A stretch of DNA of 64,000 nucleotides from an uncultured Sphingobacteriales bacterium (lineage in GTDB: Bacteria; Bacteroidota; Bacteroidia; Chitinophagales; Chitinophagaceae). Positions 40,499-48,220 of the stretch are shown here, in pieces. The number at the start of each line of letters is the position of its first letter. Within the stretch, counting starts at the first letter, position 1. Made by a program: the position numbers and the translations under genes. The notes below the pieces were generated by a model. The model searched no databases. It was not told the origin of the DNA and saw nothing but the letters and a program-made list of their open reading frames with translations. The stretch spans positions 1-64,000 of the forward strand of contig CALMQS010000048.1 in the NCBI GenBank assembly GCA_937871285.1. The letters run 5' to 3'.

Positions 40499-42145
40499 TT
40501 AATCGGTAACTACCTTCACATCTTTGAACATAAATGGATTGTCACTGATCCTTAAGCTCTTTCCACTGGCAGTGGTCACATTTTTGAGCACAACTTCCTT
40601 AGTTTTCACATAGGGAAATTGCTCGTGGTAGGAATCATCCGTCATTTGTGGATTGAAATTTGAAAAAATGGCCGGTCCCTGGTAATCCCCCGGATGATTA
40701 GCGTCATTGATCCGGAGATTTTCAATGGTGATCCTTTCCGGCATATAGCAGGTATAACCAAAATCATGCTTACCGGAATAAGATCCGCCTATCAGCGCTG
40801 CACTGGCTGTTTTGCCTCCCTGGGGCACAAAAACACAGTTTCGGATAAACAATTCTCCCTGCCAGGTACTGCCATAATCGCTGCGCAGGTTGATGAGCGT
40901 TCTGCCGTTAATTGTTGAATGCTCCACAGTTAAAACCCCGCTGCCGATGGCATTGATGCCCATGTGTCCGAGGGTGGAGTTGCGGATGGTGGCATTGGCA
41001 ACGCCCATGTGGGCATCGAAGCGGGAAAGCGTGCATTTGTCGTAAAGCAAATTTTTGCAGTAGTTGGAACCCAGGATCCCCCAGTAGGTTCTGTCGTTGA
41101 TATCATTTGTCTGGCTGCAGTTCACGAATGACACATTGAGGGCACGGCTTACTGAAATGTCGTAAGTGCCCATGGATACGGGCTGCCCTGCCGCGCCAAT
41201 GGTACTGTATGTTTTATGCCCGGTGAGCAGGGTATTCTTAACCGTTACGTAAGCGCAGTCACTAATAGTGATGAAGCCGCTATAGGGCGCACCATGGTCT
41301 CCTTCACCGGTAACGCGATGTTCAAGGCCATCCACAACAACGTTGGAACGCCTGACCGCGATATTCCTGCTATAATAGGTGTATTTCGATTCGGCTTTAT
41401 TGGCAATGGTGGTAAAACGGCCCCCGGTAACGTGCAGTGTCTTCCCGTCTATTGGAAGAGCAGTGATGGCCGTGACCTGGTCGAAGTCCCAGATAATCGG
41501 AGCATTCATATCCACTCTGCCGCTTTTATCAGCAACAAAGATGTCTGTTTGCGGAGATCCGTTATTTTGATTCGGGCCAAATCGGATATAGCGTTTTACA
41601 TGAGCGTTGGTAACGGTAATGAGACAGGGTCCGGGCAAAGCCGCATCAATTTTCTCCTGGTTCTTCTTCAGTGAAGCTATAGATTCAGGTGTAAACGGTT
41701 GCAGGGCCGAACTGACCATGAAAACAGATGCACTGCGATTTTGCACTTCGGTATCGTCAATGATGAAGGCCGCAGTGCCAAAATCGGTGTCGGTTTGGAT
41801 AACCGCTGTGCGCTTCTTGCCCCCTATGTAATAGGTGGCTCCTTTATCGGCTTTCACTACAAGTTCGTTTTGATTGGCGAATGCATGCGTTGCAGCAATA
41901 GCGTCTATATCATCGGTTTTGCCATCGCCCCTGGCGCCGAAATCACTATAGCGCACCATGCCGGCAGCTTTAAATTTATGCGCATCCTTTGGGGATACAT
42001 TTACCTGCAATTCTCCATTCTCATTGGTGTGTACCCGGGTTTTCTCCTTTTTAGATGTTATCACTACCTGTTCAGGCACGCCCCAGACCTGCGCCTGTGC
42101 ATCCATTACAAAGGTTGACAAGAAGAAGAGCGTATATTTTATCAT
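40499..42145 (-). CDS. Secreted right-handed beta-helix protein (pectate-lyase-3 type)
   Basis: A 548-residue exported protein with signal peptide MIKYTLFFLSTFVMDAQAQ. The parallel beta-helix begins with the family hallmark YSDFGARGDGKTDDIDAIAA (about 66-85). It continues with repeated strands rich in N, V and G (VKNTLLTGHKT, FVNCSQTNDIND, IRNSTLGHMG, VEHSTINGRT, IRNCVF). Relatives act on or bind polysaccharides, including pectin and phage-tail-like substrates; no catalytic residues can be named. It stands 39 bp from the DUF2200 gene. Confidence 0.85.
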   Translation of the reverse strand: MIKYTLFFLSTFVMDAQAQVWGVPEQVVITSKKEKTRVHTNENGELQVNVSPKDAHKFKAAGMVRYSDFGARGDGKTDDIDAIAATHAFANQNELVVKADKGATYYIGGKKRTAVIQTDTDFGTAAFIIDDTEVQNRSASVFMVSSALQPFTPESIASLKKNQEKIDAALPGPCLITVTNAHVKRYIRFGPNQNNGSPQTDIFVADKSGRVDMNAPIIWDFDQVTAITALPIDGKTLHVTGGRFTTIANKAESKYTYYSRNIAVRRSNVVVDGLEHRVTGEGDHGAPYSGFITISDCAYVTVKNTLLTGHKTYSTIGAAGQPVSMGTYDISVSRALNVSFVNCSQTNDINDRTYWGILGSNYCKNLLYDKCTLSRFDAHMGVANATIRNSTLGHMGINAIGSGVLTVEHSTINGRTLINLRSDYGSTWQGELFIRNCVFVPQGGKTASAALIGGSYSGKHDFGYTCYMPERITIENLRINDANHPGDYQGPAIFSNFNPQMTDDSYHEQFPYVKTKEVVLKNVTTASGKSLRISDNPFMFKDVKVVTD

Positions 42146-42184
42146 GAGCGTATTTTAATAAGAATCAATTTCAAAACAATCAGT

Positions 42185-42550
42185 TCAGGAGCCGCGCAGT
42201 ATCTTCTCCATCTTCCTGCCCTTCGCCAGTTCATCCACCAACTTATCCAAGTACCTGGCCTGCTGTGTTAAAGGGTTTTTGATTTCCTCTACACGATACC
42301 CACAGATTAGTCCTGTTATGAGGTGCGCATTGGGATGCAGCGAAGCACGCTGGAAGAATGTCTCAAAAGTTACCCTTTCTTCTATCAGTTCCTGCAGCTT
42401 CCTGCTGTCGAAGCCTGTTAACCACGCTATCACCTGGTGCAACTCTTCTTTTGTTCTGCCTTTCTTCTCCACCTTTTCGATATACATGGGATAGACCGAG
42501 GCGAAGATCATTTTTGCGATACGCTCATGGTGCGTGTTGGAATTGTTCAT
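42185..42550 (-). CDS. DUF2200 domain-containing protein
   Basis: A 121-residue, probably soluble protein. RIAKMIFASVYPMYIEKVEKKGRTKEELHQVIAWLTGFD (about 10-48, summarised) is the DUF2200 opening, and the family's second block reads TFFQRASLHPN with LITGLICGYRVEEI. It resembles the DUF1801/DUF2200 small-protein group, whose role is unknown. It lies in the accessory stretch between an apparent DHFR-like stub and the beta-helix gene. Confidence 0.85.
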   Translation of the reverse strand: MNNSNTHHERIAKMIFASVYPMYIEKVEKKGRTKEELHQVIAWLTGFDSRKLQELIEERVTFETFFQRASLHPNAHLITGLICGYRVEEIKNPLTQQARYLDKLVDELAKGRKMEKILRGS

Positions 42551-42836
42551 ATCTTATATTTTTTCAACCGCCGTTTCAGATCTTTGGTGATTTCACGTGA
42601 GGGAAAGGTCGTTTAACAATTAATACAATCCGCAGAGCTTGCCGGGCAGAACGGATATTTGGAAAACGTTCAAGCCCGAACTGCAGCCCAATAAAGTTAC
42701 AAAAGTTGAGGTTATGTCTAAAGCCCGGTGTTGTTCATCACGCCGGAACTATAGCTCAATAACGGTTCGGCGTTTTGTCTGACCGGGTGTATCTTATACC
42801 ATTATTTCTTTCGTCTGTAATGTAGTTGAGTTAGTC

Positions 42837-42950
42837 CTAACCATAGTCCTCTCCTTCTTTTTCAACTGATTTTAGAAAACTAAGGTCGTCATTTGGCTTG
42901 GCAATGTAGCCATCTAAATTTGTCGCTATGAAAAGTGATAATTTTCGCAT
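42837..42950 (-). pseudogene. Truncated DHFR-family (RibD_C-like) protein
   Basis: A 37-codon frame starting MRKLSLFIATNLDGYIAKP and continuing with DDLSFLKSVEKEGEDYG before TAG. This is the standard N-terminus of a small DHFR-like reductase; about 130 residues are missing. It starts about 60 bp after the end of the attC-like site 2, as expected for the next cassette in an array read on the minus strand. Confidence 0.65.
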
Positions 42951-43006
42951 TGTTCTTTATTTCTTATTGTCTGTTTTATTTCGTTGTGTCGTCTTTTAGC
43001 CTGACC

Positions 43007-43197
43007 GATAACGTAAACGCATTTGCGAAGCCGGAATTTGAAGTACGTCCAGATGGGTTACAAATGCCCGATTGAAAAATGATGATTGAATTTAAAACCT
43101 TCGCCGGTTGAATTTCGTCTGCTGAAACTGAGCCTGATAGCGATCAGCCAGGCAGACTTCCGTCCAACCATACTTGTGCAAAACCGAATGTTAGCGG
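43007..43197 (-). repeat. attC-like recombination site 2
   Basis: On the minus strand the ends are GCTAACATTCGGTTTTGCAC and, about 150 nt later, CTTCGCAAATGCG with TTTACGTTATC. TAAC pairs with GTTA (outer box) and TTTGC with GCAAA (inner box), with mismatches between, and inner arms GAAGT/ACTTC can extend the fold. This is the R/L-box layout of integron attC sites. It begins 26 bp after the stop of the DUF6252-like gene. A 26-nt central block is shared with site 1 (22 of 26 matches). Confidence 0.5.
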
Positions 43198-43219
43198 CTG
43201 TTTATAGGAGTTTTATACT

Positions 43220-43726
43220 CTATTCTTTCACATCAAATCTTCCATCAGTAACATTTATAGTCTTACCAGTATTTGGGTCTTTAGCCGTGAAAAAGAAAGT
43301 ACCAGAATAAATATGATTTAAATTGTCACAACGAGTTATGGTTAATTCACCAACATGAACGCTATCAGTAGTGTACCAACCTGGTTCAATAGTACTGCCT
43401 GAGTAAATTCCCCTGTTTGGGTGATTGGCATACAACTTATAAATGCCGGTCTTTTGAATGTAAGGATTTTCAAGAGCAACGCTTTGCGAAGTTTCTTGGT
43501 TTTTAGCAGAAATGCTAAAATTATATTGGGAATTGTTTCTTGCTGAAAGAACCGGGCTACTATTAAATAAACCGCCCACAAAAAATGGTTTAAATACTTT
43601 TCCATTTACCTTACAAGAAAATGTATTAGCTCCCTTTTGCGTTGCTTTTGTCAAACCGTCTTTATTACAGCCTAACGTAATAAATAGAGCTCCAAAAATC
43701 AAAAGTCCATTTGATACATTTTTCAT
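43220..43726 (-). CDS. Lipoprotein, DUF6252-like
   Basis: A 168-residue lipoprotein with signal and lipobox MKNVSNGLLIFGALFITLGC. The mature part is a small beta protein: ANTFSCKVNGKVFKPFFVGG and later NPNRGIYSG-like strands (here HPNRGIYSGSTIEPGWYTTD), TRCDNLNHIYSGTFFFTAKD and a final INVTDGRFDV. These are the hallmarks of the DUF6252 lipoproteins of Bacteroidota. Function is unknown. It is flanked on both sides by attC-like sites, so it may be a mobile gene cassette; its A/T-rich codon use differs from core neighbours. Confidence 0.75.
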   Translation of the reverse strand: MKNVSNGLLIFGALFITLGCNKDGLTKATQKGANTFSCKVNGKVFKPFFVGGLFNSSPVLSARNNSQYNFSISAKNQETSQSVALENPYIQKTGIYKLYANHPNRGIYSGSTIEPGWYTTDSVHVGELTITRCDNLNHIYSGTFFFTAKDPNTGKTINVTDGRFDVKE

Positions 43727-43755
43727 TTAGTAAATTTTAAGTTTCAAATATCTAC

Positions 43756-43944
43756 TAACGGTACAGGTTGGCGAAGTGCGGATAATAGCGTTCCGTCCCG
43801 CCCGGCTACCGAAGTTGATTATTTAATTATAGTACAAGTTATAGATTTTGCCGATTGTGTTTCGTCTGCTGGAACAAAAGCTGAACAAAGAACCAAAAGT
43901 TGAAGAACGTATTCCGTCTGCCCGCATTTTTGCCAAGCCTGTTA
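43756..43944 (-). repeat. attC-like recombination site 1
   Basis: On the minus strand: ATGTAACAGGCTTGGC and TGCGGGC at one end; CCGCACTTCGCCAACCTGT and ACCGTTAG at the other. TAAC pairs with GTTA, AGG with CCT, then one C bulges out, TTGGC pairs with GCCAA, a mismatched spacer follows, and TGCGG pairs with CCGCA. A bulged base in one arm and an unpaired central spacer are defining traits of folded attC sites. Its outer box supplies the TAA stop of the upstream lipoprotein gene. Confidence 0.55.
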
Positions 43945-44487
43945 CATGCCGCTTTTTGTCAGGTGGTTTCTTAAACTGTCAATGTGTTGAAAAGTAAAAT
44001 CTTTTGTTTTAGCCAAGTCATTATATTTTCCAATATAATATTGGTCAGTCGTTAATGTAATCTTGCCGTTGCTGATTGTGCCTGCAGAAATAAAAAATAC
44101 ACCTAAGCTGTCTCTTGAATATTGCTGTTTCTTTAGATTGATTGTCGCTTCATTATTGAAGTCGCCTGTGTCAAGAACTTTAATTCTTTTTCTTTTACCA
44201 TTGTCATCAACAAAGTAAAATTGTTGGTTTATTGTTCCATTTTCAAATTTTATACTCCGCCAATCATTTTTAAATTTCGTAAATAATACTCCTGTTATTG
44301 GAATGTTGTAAATTCTTCTGTTTTGTTCAAATACCTTGCCTTGTCCATTTGTTTGCTCGTAAACGATATAAAAGAAACCTTTGAAATTTTCTGGTAATAA
44401 AAATGTTTCTGGCGTACGCTCTGTTTCGCACGCAGTCAAGAAAGCCAATGACGTTAGAAGAGTTAAAAAGGACTTTAGATGTTGCAT
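43942..44487 (-). CDS. Lipoprotein of unknown function
   Basis: About 181 residues from the ATG at 44487, chosen because it gives a lipoprotein signal (MQHLKSFLTLLTSLAFLTAC). An upstream in-frame ATG exists. The mature part is beta-rich with recurring basic-aromatic segments (NFKGFFYIVYEQTNGQGKVF, QFYFVDDNGKRKRIKVLD). I do not recognise the family. The stop codon lies inside the attC-like site 1. Codon use is A/T-rich. It is a second candidate cassette gene, read in the same direction as the next one. Confidence 0.7.
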   Translation of the reverse strand: MQHLKSFLTLLTSLAFLTACETERTPETFLLPENFKGFFYIVYEQTNGQGKVFEQNRRIYNIPITGVLFTKFKNDWRSIKFENGTINQQFYFVDDNGKRKRIKVLDTGDFNNEATINLKKQQYSRDSLGVFFISAGTISNGKITLTTDQYYIGKYNDLAKTKDFTFQHIDSLRNHLTKSGM

Positions 44488-44545
44488 TAAAATGGCATGT
44501 AACACTTTGCTTTACGCAATATAAGTTGTTTTTAAGTACTTATAA

Positions 44546-44586
44546 CCGTTTAAAACGCTTCTAAGCGTTTATAAACGGCTTTTTTT
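44546..44586 (+). terminator. Strong hairpin with T-tract (orphan terminator or element arm)
   Basis: CCGTTTAAAACGCTT pairs with AAGCGTTTATAAACGG (15 bp, one bulged A) and is followed by seven T on the plus strand. There is no plus-strand gene upstream, so it may stop antisense transcription or be part of a decayed repeat. Confidence 0.5.
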
Positions 44587-44737
44587 AGGGATACCGTTCT
44601 CATAGCAATATAAGCGGGGTATTACGGTTCAATTCTTATCCGGTTAATTATATTTATAGAACCGGATGAGCTGAATATTGGGTAGTATACAGGGTGCAAA
44701 CTGAAATGGTTATTCAACCTATTCATTTATTTAAATC

Positions 44738-44930
44738 AGCCCCCATCGGATGTTCAGCGCAGGGGTATCATAGTTTCCTGCAATGGCTTTGATAAAAGCT
44801 CCTCTGCGGGCTTACACTAATCATCTTTGTTGCCGCCTCCCGGCCACCTGCTCTTTATTTCCGGGACACAGTCCCGGAAGAACATATTGGGTACGTAGTC
44901 TGCAGACTACGTACAGCATGGAGAACGTAC
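44738..44930 (+). repeat. Dispersed repeat, copy C (full length)
   Basis: 5' module from CCCCATCGGATGTTCAGCGC to CTCCTCTGCGGG. 3' module with hairpin TTCCGGGAC / GTCCCGGAA (44859-44879, loop ACA) and a perfect 24-bp palindrome at 44891-44914 (half-site GTACGTAGTCTG), then AGCATGG. The tail ACGTACAGCATGG is repeated once more. Confidence 0.75.
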
Positions 44931-44970
44931 AGCATGGCAACAGCAGAACTTTGTGCAGGCAGTATTCCAT

Positions 44971-46092
44971 TTATCTTATTTCTTTCCACCACTGTGAGAA
45001 CACCTGATTGCTGTCGTTAAGATAGATCACTTCGCCAATTTTAGGTGTTACCAGGGGAAGGTGATACGCTTTTTCATTGAGTTCGCTAATGGTTTTTAGC
45101 GGCTCGTCCCAGGGATGATATGCCAATTTGAATTTAGAAGAATGTACAGGAAACAGCCGTTTTGTTCTTAAATCTTTTGCAGCTTTCAATCCTTCATCGG
45201 GTAGCATATGAATAGCTTGCCAGGCTAAATTATACTGACCGTTATCCAAAAGTGCCAGATCAAATCCTCCGAACTTTTCCCCGATTTCAGCAAAATGCGT
45301 ATCGTAACCGCTATCGCCACCAAGATATAATTTCAAATTGGGTGTTTGTAACACAAATGAAAGCCAAAGCGTATTATTTCTTGTAAAACTTCTGCCCGAA
45401 AAATGCCGTGCAGGCGCCGTGTGCAGTGTAAAATTATCCGCAATCACCACACGCTCGTTCCAATCTTTCTCAATGATTTTTGTATTATCAAACTTCCAGT
45501 ATTCAAAATGTTCGCCCACGCCCAAACCGCAAACAATCTGCAGGATTTTAGGCTTTAATTTCATTATGGTTGGATAATCCAAATGGTCGTAATGGTCGTG
45601 TGTGATGAGCAGGAAATCAATTCCGGGCATATCATCAGCCGAATAAATGTCTGTGCCTTTAAACGATTTATTAGAATTAGAAATTGGCGAAGCGTTACCG
45701 CTGAAAACGGGATCAATCAGAAAACGTTTACCGTTAAGCTGGATAAAGTAAGACGAATGCCCGAACCATACCAACACATTTTCGGCAACTGGTAATTTTT
45801 TTAAATCGGTTTTTACAGACGGAATATTGTCTGTCGGCCTCGTGCGTGGAAATTTCCTGAAAATAAAATCGTACAACACTCCTGTCATAGAATAACCTTC
45901 GGTTATAGTAGGCGTAAAGTGAATATTTTGAAATTTCCCATCCTTGTAATGGGGTGATTTTAGCAATTGTTCAAGTCGTTTGCCTCCCGGTGCTTTTCCG
46001 AATTGTGGTTGACGCATATAGAAAAATGTTACGATTATTAACAGCAATGTAATACTAAAAAAAACTATCATTGTTCGTTTTATCAATTTCAT
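44971..46092 (-). CDS. MBL-fold metallo-hydrolase, NAPE-PLD-like, membrane-anchored
   Basis: A 373-residue protein with an N-terminal transmembrane anchor (about 8-26, MIVFFSITLLLIIVTFFY) and a metallo-beta-lactamase fold. WFGHSSYFIQLNGKRFLIDP marks the first strands. The zinc signature is His165-x-His167-x-Asp169-His170 (THDHYDH), with further ligands in HTAPARHFSGR, GGDSGYDTHF and FPVHSSKF. The order resembles N-acylphosphatidylethanolamine phospholipase D and UlaG-type hydrolases. The real substrate is unknown. It is the last intact gene of the accessory stretch. Confidence 0.88.
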   Translation of the reverse strand: MKLIKRTMIVFFSITLLLIIVTFFYMRQPQFGKAPGGKRLEQLLKSPHYKDGKFQNIHFTPTITEGYSMTGVLYDFIFRKFPRTRPTDNIPSVKTDLKKLPVAENVLVWFGHSSYFIQLNGKRFLIDPVFSGNASPISNSNKSFKGTDIYSADDMPGIDFLLITHDHYDHLDYPTIMKLKPKILQIVCGLGVGEHFEYWKFDNTKIIEKDWNERVVIADNFTLHTAPARHFSGRSFTRNNTLWLSFVLQTPNLKLYLGGDSGYDTHFAEIGEKFGGFDLALLDNGQYNLAWQAIHMLPDEGLKAAKDLRTKRLFPVHSSKFKLAYHPWDEPLKTISELNEKAYHLPLVTPKIGEVIYLNDSNQVFSQWWKEIR

Positions 46093-46171
46093 ATTATGCT
46101 ACAGTTTTGCCACGGTCTTCAAGGTCAAAGTTCATTTTTCCTGTTATAATAATTCGTTTAAAAAAAATGAC

Positions 46172-46747
46172 TTAATTGCCGGGAATATTCAGCCCTTCTA
46201 ATTGCCAAAGCATACCCGTTGGGCTGTTGCCGCGGATAACAATATCGTTCCTGGAATCGTTGCCGGATATTACTCCTGCAAAATTAGCCGCCATCCGAGA
46301 GGGATCGCCCAGGGCGCCGGCAAACTTCCGGGTATCTTCCATATTAAAAGACCGGGCGCTCACCAGCGCCATTTTATTTTTTGCCTTAGCTCCCTGCTCC
46401 CCGTTAATCACTATTTCCGCTAACTGCCGGATAGCTTCCGTAAGCACAGTATTCAGGAACACCGATTTGCCGGCGGTTACTACTATATCGGCAATGATGC
46501 GTTCTTCGTACCCCAATTTGGATACAGCAACCGTATGCCTGCCCAGCGGCACAAGATCAAAGCGAAACTTCCCGTTATCATCTGCTTCTGTTCCGCGCAG
46601 GGGTTCCATGCTCCTTATAATAATTGTTGCACCTTCCAGCGGGAGGCCGGAAGCCTCATCGCGCACCTCGCCGGTAATAACCTGCGTTTGTGCATACAAT
46701 ACGATGGAGAAGAGAAGAGCAGAAAGCGATAAAACTAACTTTTTCAT
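46172..46747 (-). pseudogene. Truncated TonB-dependent receptor
   Basis: 191 codons of what is normally a receptor of 700-1100 residues. Signal peptide MKKLVLSLSALLFSIVLYAQ; carboxypeptidase-regulatory-like domain (VITGEVRDEASGLPLEGATI to about 110); then the start of the plug (SRMAANFAGVISGNDSRNDI, VIRGNSPTGMLWQLEGLNIP). A stop codon follows at once. No continuation of the plug or barrel was found in the 79 bp before the MBL gene. It cannot form a receptor; the short product might still be exported. Confidence 0.8.
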
Positions 46748-47111
46748 GAGCGCTTTATTATCATTTATATATTATATTACTGATATCAACCTGTTTTACT
46801 AAAAAGAAGGCTTGTTGGCCGATTGATAAGATTTTCCCGTATTGGGCACGCAAAATTATAAGGGTGGATAACATTTCCATCTCATTATTCCACGAACTGC
46901 ATATTTAGCCGATAAACTGCATATTTTGGCTTTCTGACTGGTTGCGCAGTTTGCCAAAATGAAAAGTATCCATTTCAATTATGGCTGTTTTTAAACAAAT
47001 TTGTAATTTACCGCCCCGTTCACAGGATTGCTATTTCGTATAGCAAATTAAAAACCGTTGGGAACCGGTAAATATTCCAATTATTTTTATTCACTCTTTT
47101 AAAATGTACAA
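46748..47111. other. Divergent regulatory gap
   Basis: A 364-bp gap between the truncated receptor and the isomerase-like lipoprotein gene. It contains a direct repeat AACTGCATATTT (46895-46906 and 46915-46926). No gene was seen. Confidence 0.45.
46895..46926. promoter_or_regulatory. Direct repeat, possible operator
   Basis: AACTGCATATTT occurs twice with a 20-bp period, about two helical turns, in the gap between divergent genes. The spacing fits a dimeric DNA-binding protein. No regulator gene is adjacent. Confidence 0.3.
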
Positions 47112-47990
47112 ATGAAACTGATCAACAGCTTTTTTTTATCCCTGTTATGTATGATCGCTGTTACTTCGTGTAACAGCGGCAGTAACACAAGCGATGCCGA
47201 TGCTACTGCCAAAACAGAAAATACGGGCAGTGTTGATGGCTTTAAACTGGGTGTGCAAATGTGGACGTTCAGGATGTTTTCGCTCACAGAAGCCTTAAAC
47301 AAGGTAGACAGTGCAGGTATTAAAAACATTGAAGCCTTTTTCGGACAACCTTTAGGTGGTGATCTGAAAGGTAATTTCGGGCCCGAAATGTCGGCCGACA
47401 CCCGCGCCCAATTAAAAACGTTGCTGCAATCGAAAGGCATCAATATTGTTGCTATGGGCGTAATTTCTCCCGCAGATCAGGCCGAATGGATCAGCGCTTT
47501 TGAACTTGCAAAGGAATTTGGCTTAAGCTATATTACAGCCGAGCCCAAAAAAGACCAGTGGGATGTGGTAGACAGCCTGAGTGGCATTTACGGCATAAAA
47601 GTAGCCATACACGATCATCCAAAACCCAGTGGATACTGGTCGCCCGATTCTGTGCTTGCCGCTATACAGGGCCGCAGCAACATCGGCGCCTGTGCCGACA
47701 TTGGGCATTGGGCACGCAGCGGATTAGACCCTGTTGAATGCCTGAAAAAATTAGACGGGCACCTGATTGGCGCGCATTTAAAAGACATCGTAACTTTTGA
47801 TGATGTGCATGCGGCAGATACGGTAGTAAGTAAGGGTGTGATAGATTTTCCTGCTGTTTTTACAGAGTTCAAAAGACAAAACTTCAACGGAACTTTTTCC
47901 ATTGAACACGAATCCAACTGGTACAACAACCTGCCGGATGTGATCTTTACCAAAAAATATTTCGATGAAGAAGTAGCAAAGCTGAAATAA
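47112..47990 (+). CDS. Sugar phosphate isomerase/epimerase-like lipoprotein (AP endonuclease-2 fold)
   Basis: A 292-residue exported TIM-barrel protein with signal MKLINSFFLSLLCMIAVTSC (lipobox VTSC). The barrel starts with KLGVQMWTFRMFSLTEALNK. Metal-ligand positions are suggested by IEAFFGQ, AIHDHPKPSG, GACADIGHWARSGLDP, GAHLKDI and SIEHESNWYNN, the order found in xylose-isomerase-like sugar epimerases. Secreted members are common in Bacteroidota, often in 3-keto-glycoside or inositol degradation; the precise substrate is not visible. A weak terminator-like repeat (AATCCGG/CCGGATT) lies at 48015-48044. Confidence 0.88.
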   Translation: MKLINSFFLSLLCMIAVTSCNSGSNTSDADATAKTENTGSVDGFKLGVQMWTFRMFSLTEALNKVDSAGIKNIEAFFGQPLGGDLKGNFGPEMSADTRAQLKTLLQSKGINIVAMGVISPADQAEWISAFELAKEFGLSYITAEPKKDQWDVVDSLSGIYGIKVAIHDHPKPSGYWSPDSVLAAIQGRSNIGACADIGHWARSGLDPVECLKKLDGHLIGAHLKDIVTFDDVHAADTVVSKGVIDFPAVFTEFKRQNFNGTFSIEHESNWYNNLPDVIFTKKYFDEEVAKLK

Positions 47991-48055
47991 TTAACACTTA
48001 ACGCAGTATACAATAATCCGGTGGGAATAACAGCCTGCCGGATTGCTTTTGACTG

Positions 48056-48215
48056 AGCTGTCAGCCACAAGACACTTACTTCTCACTTCTTCATTCATTC
48101 TATCATCAGCAGTTCCTCAACTTAATAGCTGACCGCTGATATCTCCTGATACCTCCCACCCATATTTTTTCATTTTCACATTTTCAATATTTTCACATTT
48201 TCAAATTAACTCCAT
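48056..48215. repeat. Intergenic word mosaic
   Basis: TTAATAGCTGACCGCTGATA, TCCTGATACCTCCCACC, then TTTTCATTTTCACATTTTCA and TTTTCACATTTTCAAATT. These are the same word classes as at 9241-9356, 23096-23265 and 25762-25961, and they end 5 bp before the start codon of the next gene. Confidence 0.6.
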
Positions 48216-48220
48216 CTGAC

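Larger units (their letters stand above)
42551..43219. other. 669-bp gap with DHFR-like stub and attC-like site
   Basis: Holds the stub at 42837-42950 and the attC-like site at 43007-43197. The rest (about 42600-42830) has no gene. Its minus-strand sequence includes GCCGAACCGTTAT, which looks like another decayed site end. Confidence 0.45.
44506..44970. other. 465-bp gap with hairpin and repeat copy C
   Basis: Contains the strong hairpin at 44546-44586 and repeat copy C. The decanucleotide GCAATATAAG occurs twice, near 44517 and 44606. No gene was recognised. Confidence 0.5.

Noticed and set aside
38929..44930. Repeat copies A-C as ordinary insertion sequence ends
   Set aside because: There is no transposase gene between any pair of copies and no target-site duplication around single copies. 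The structured modules fit a REP-like family better.
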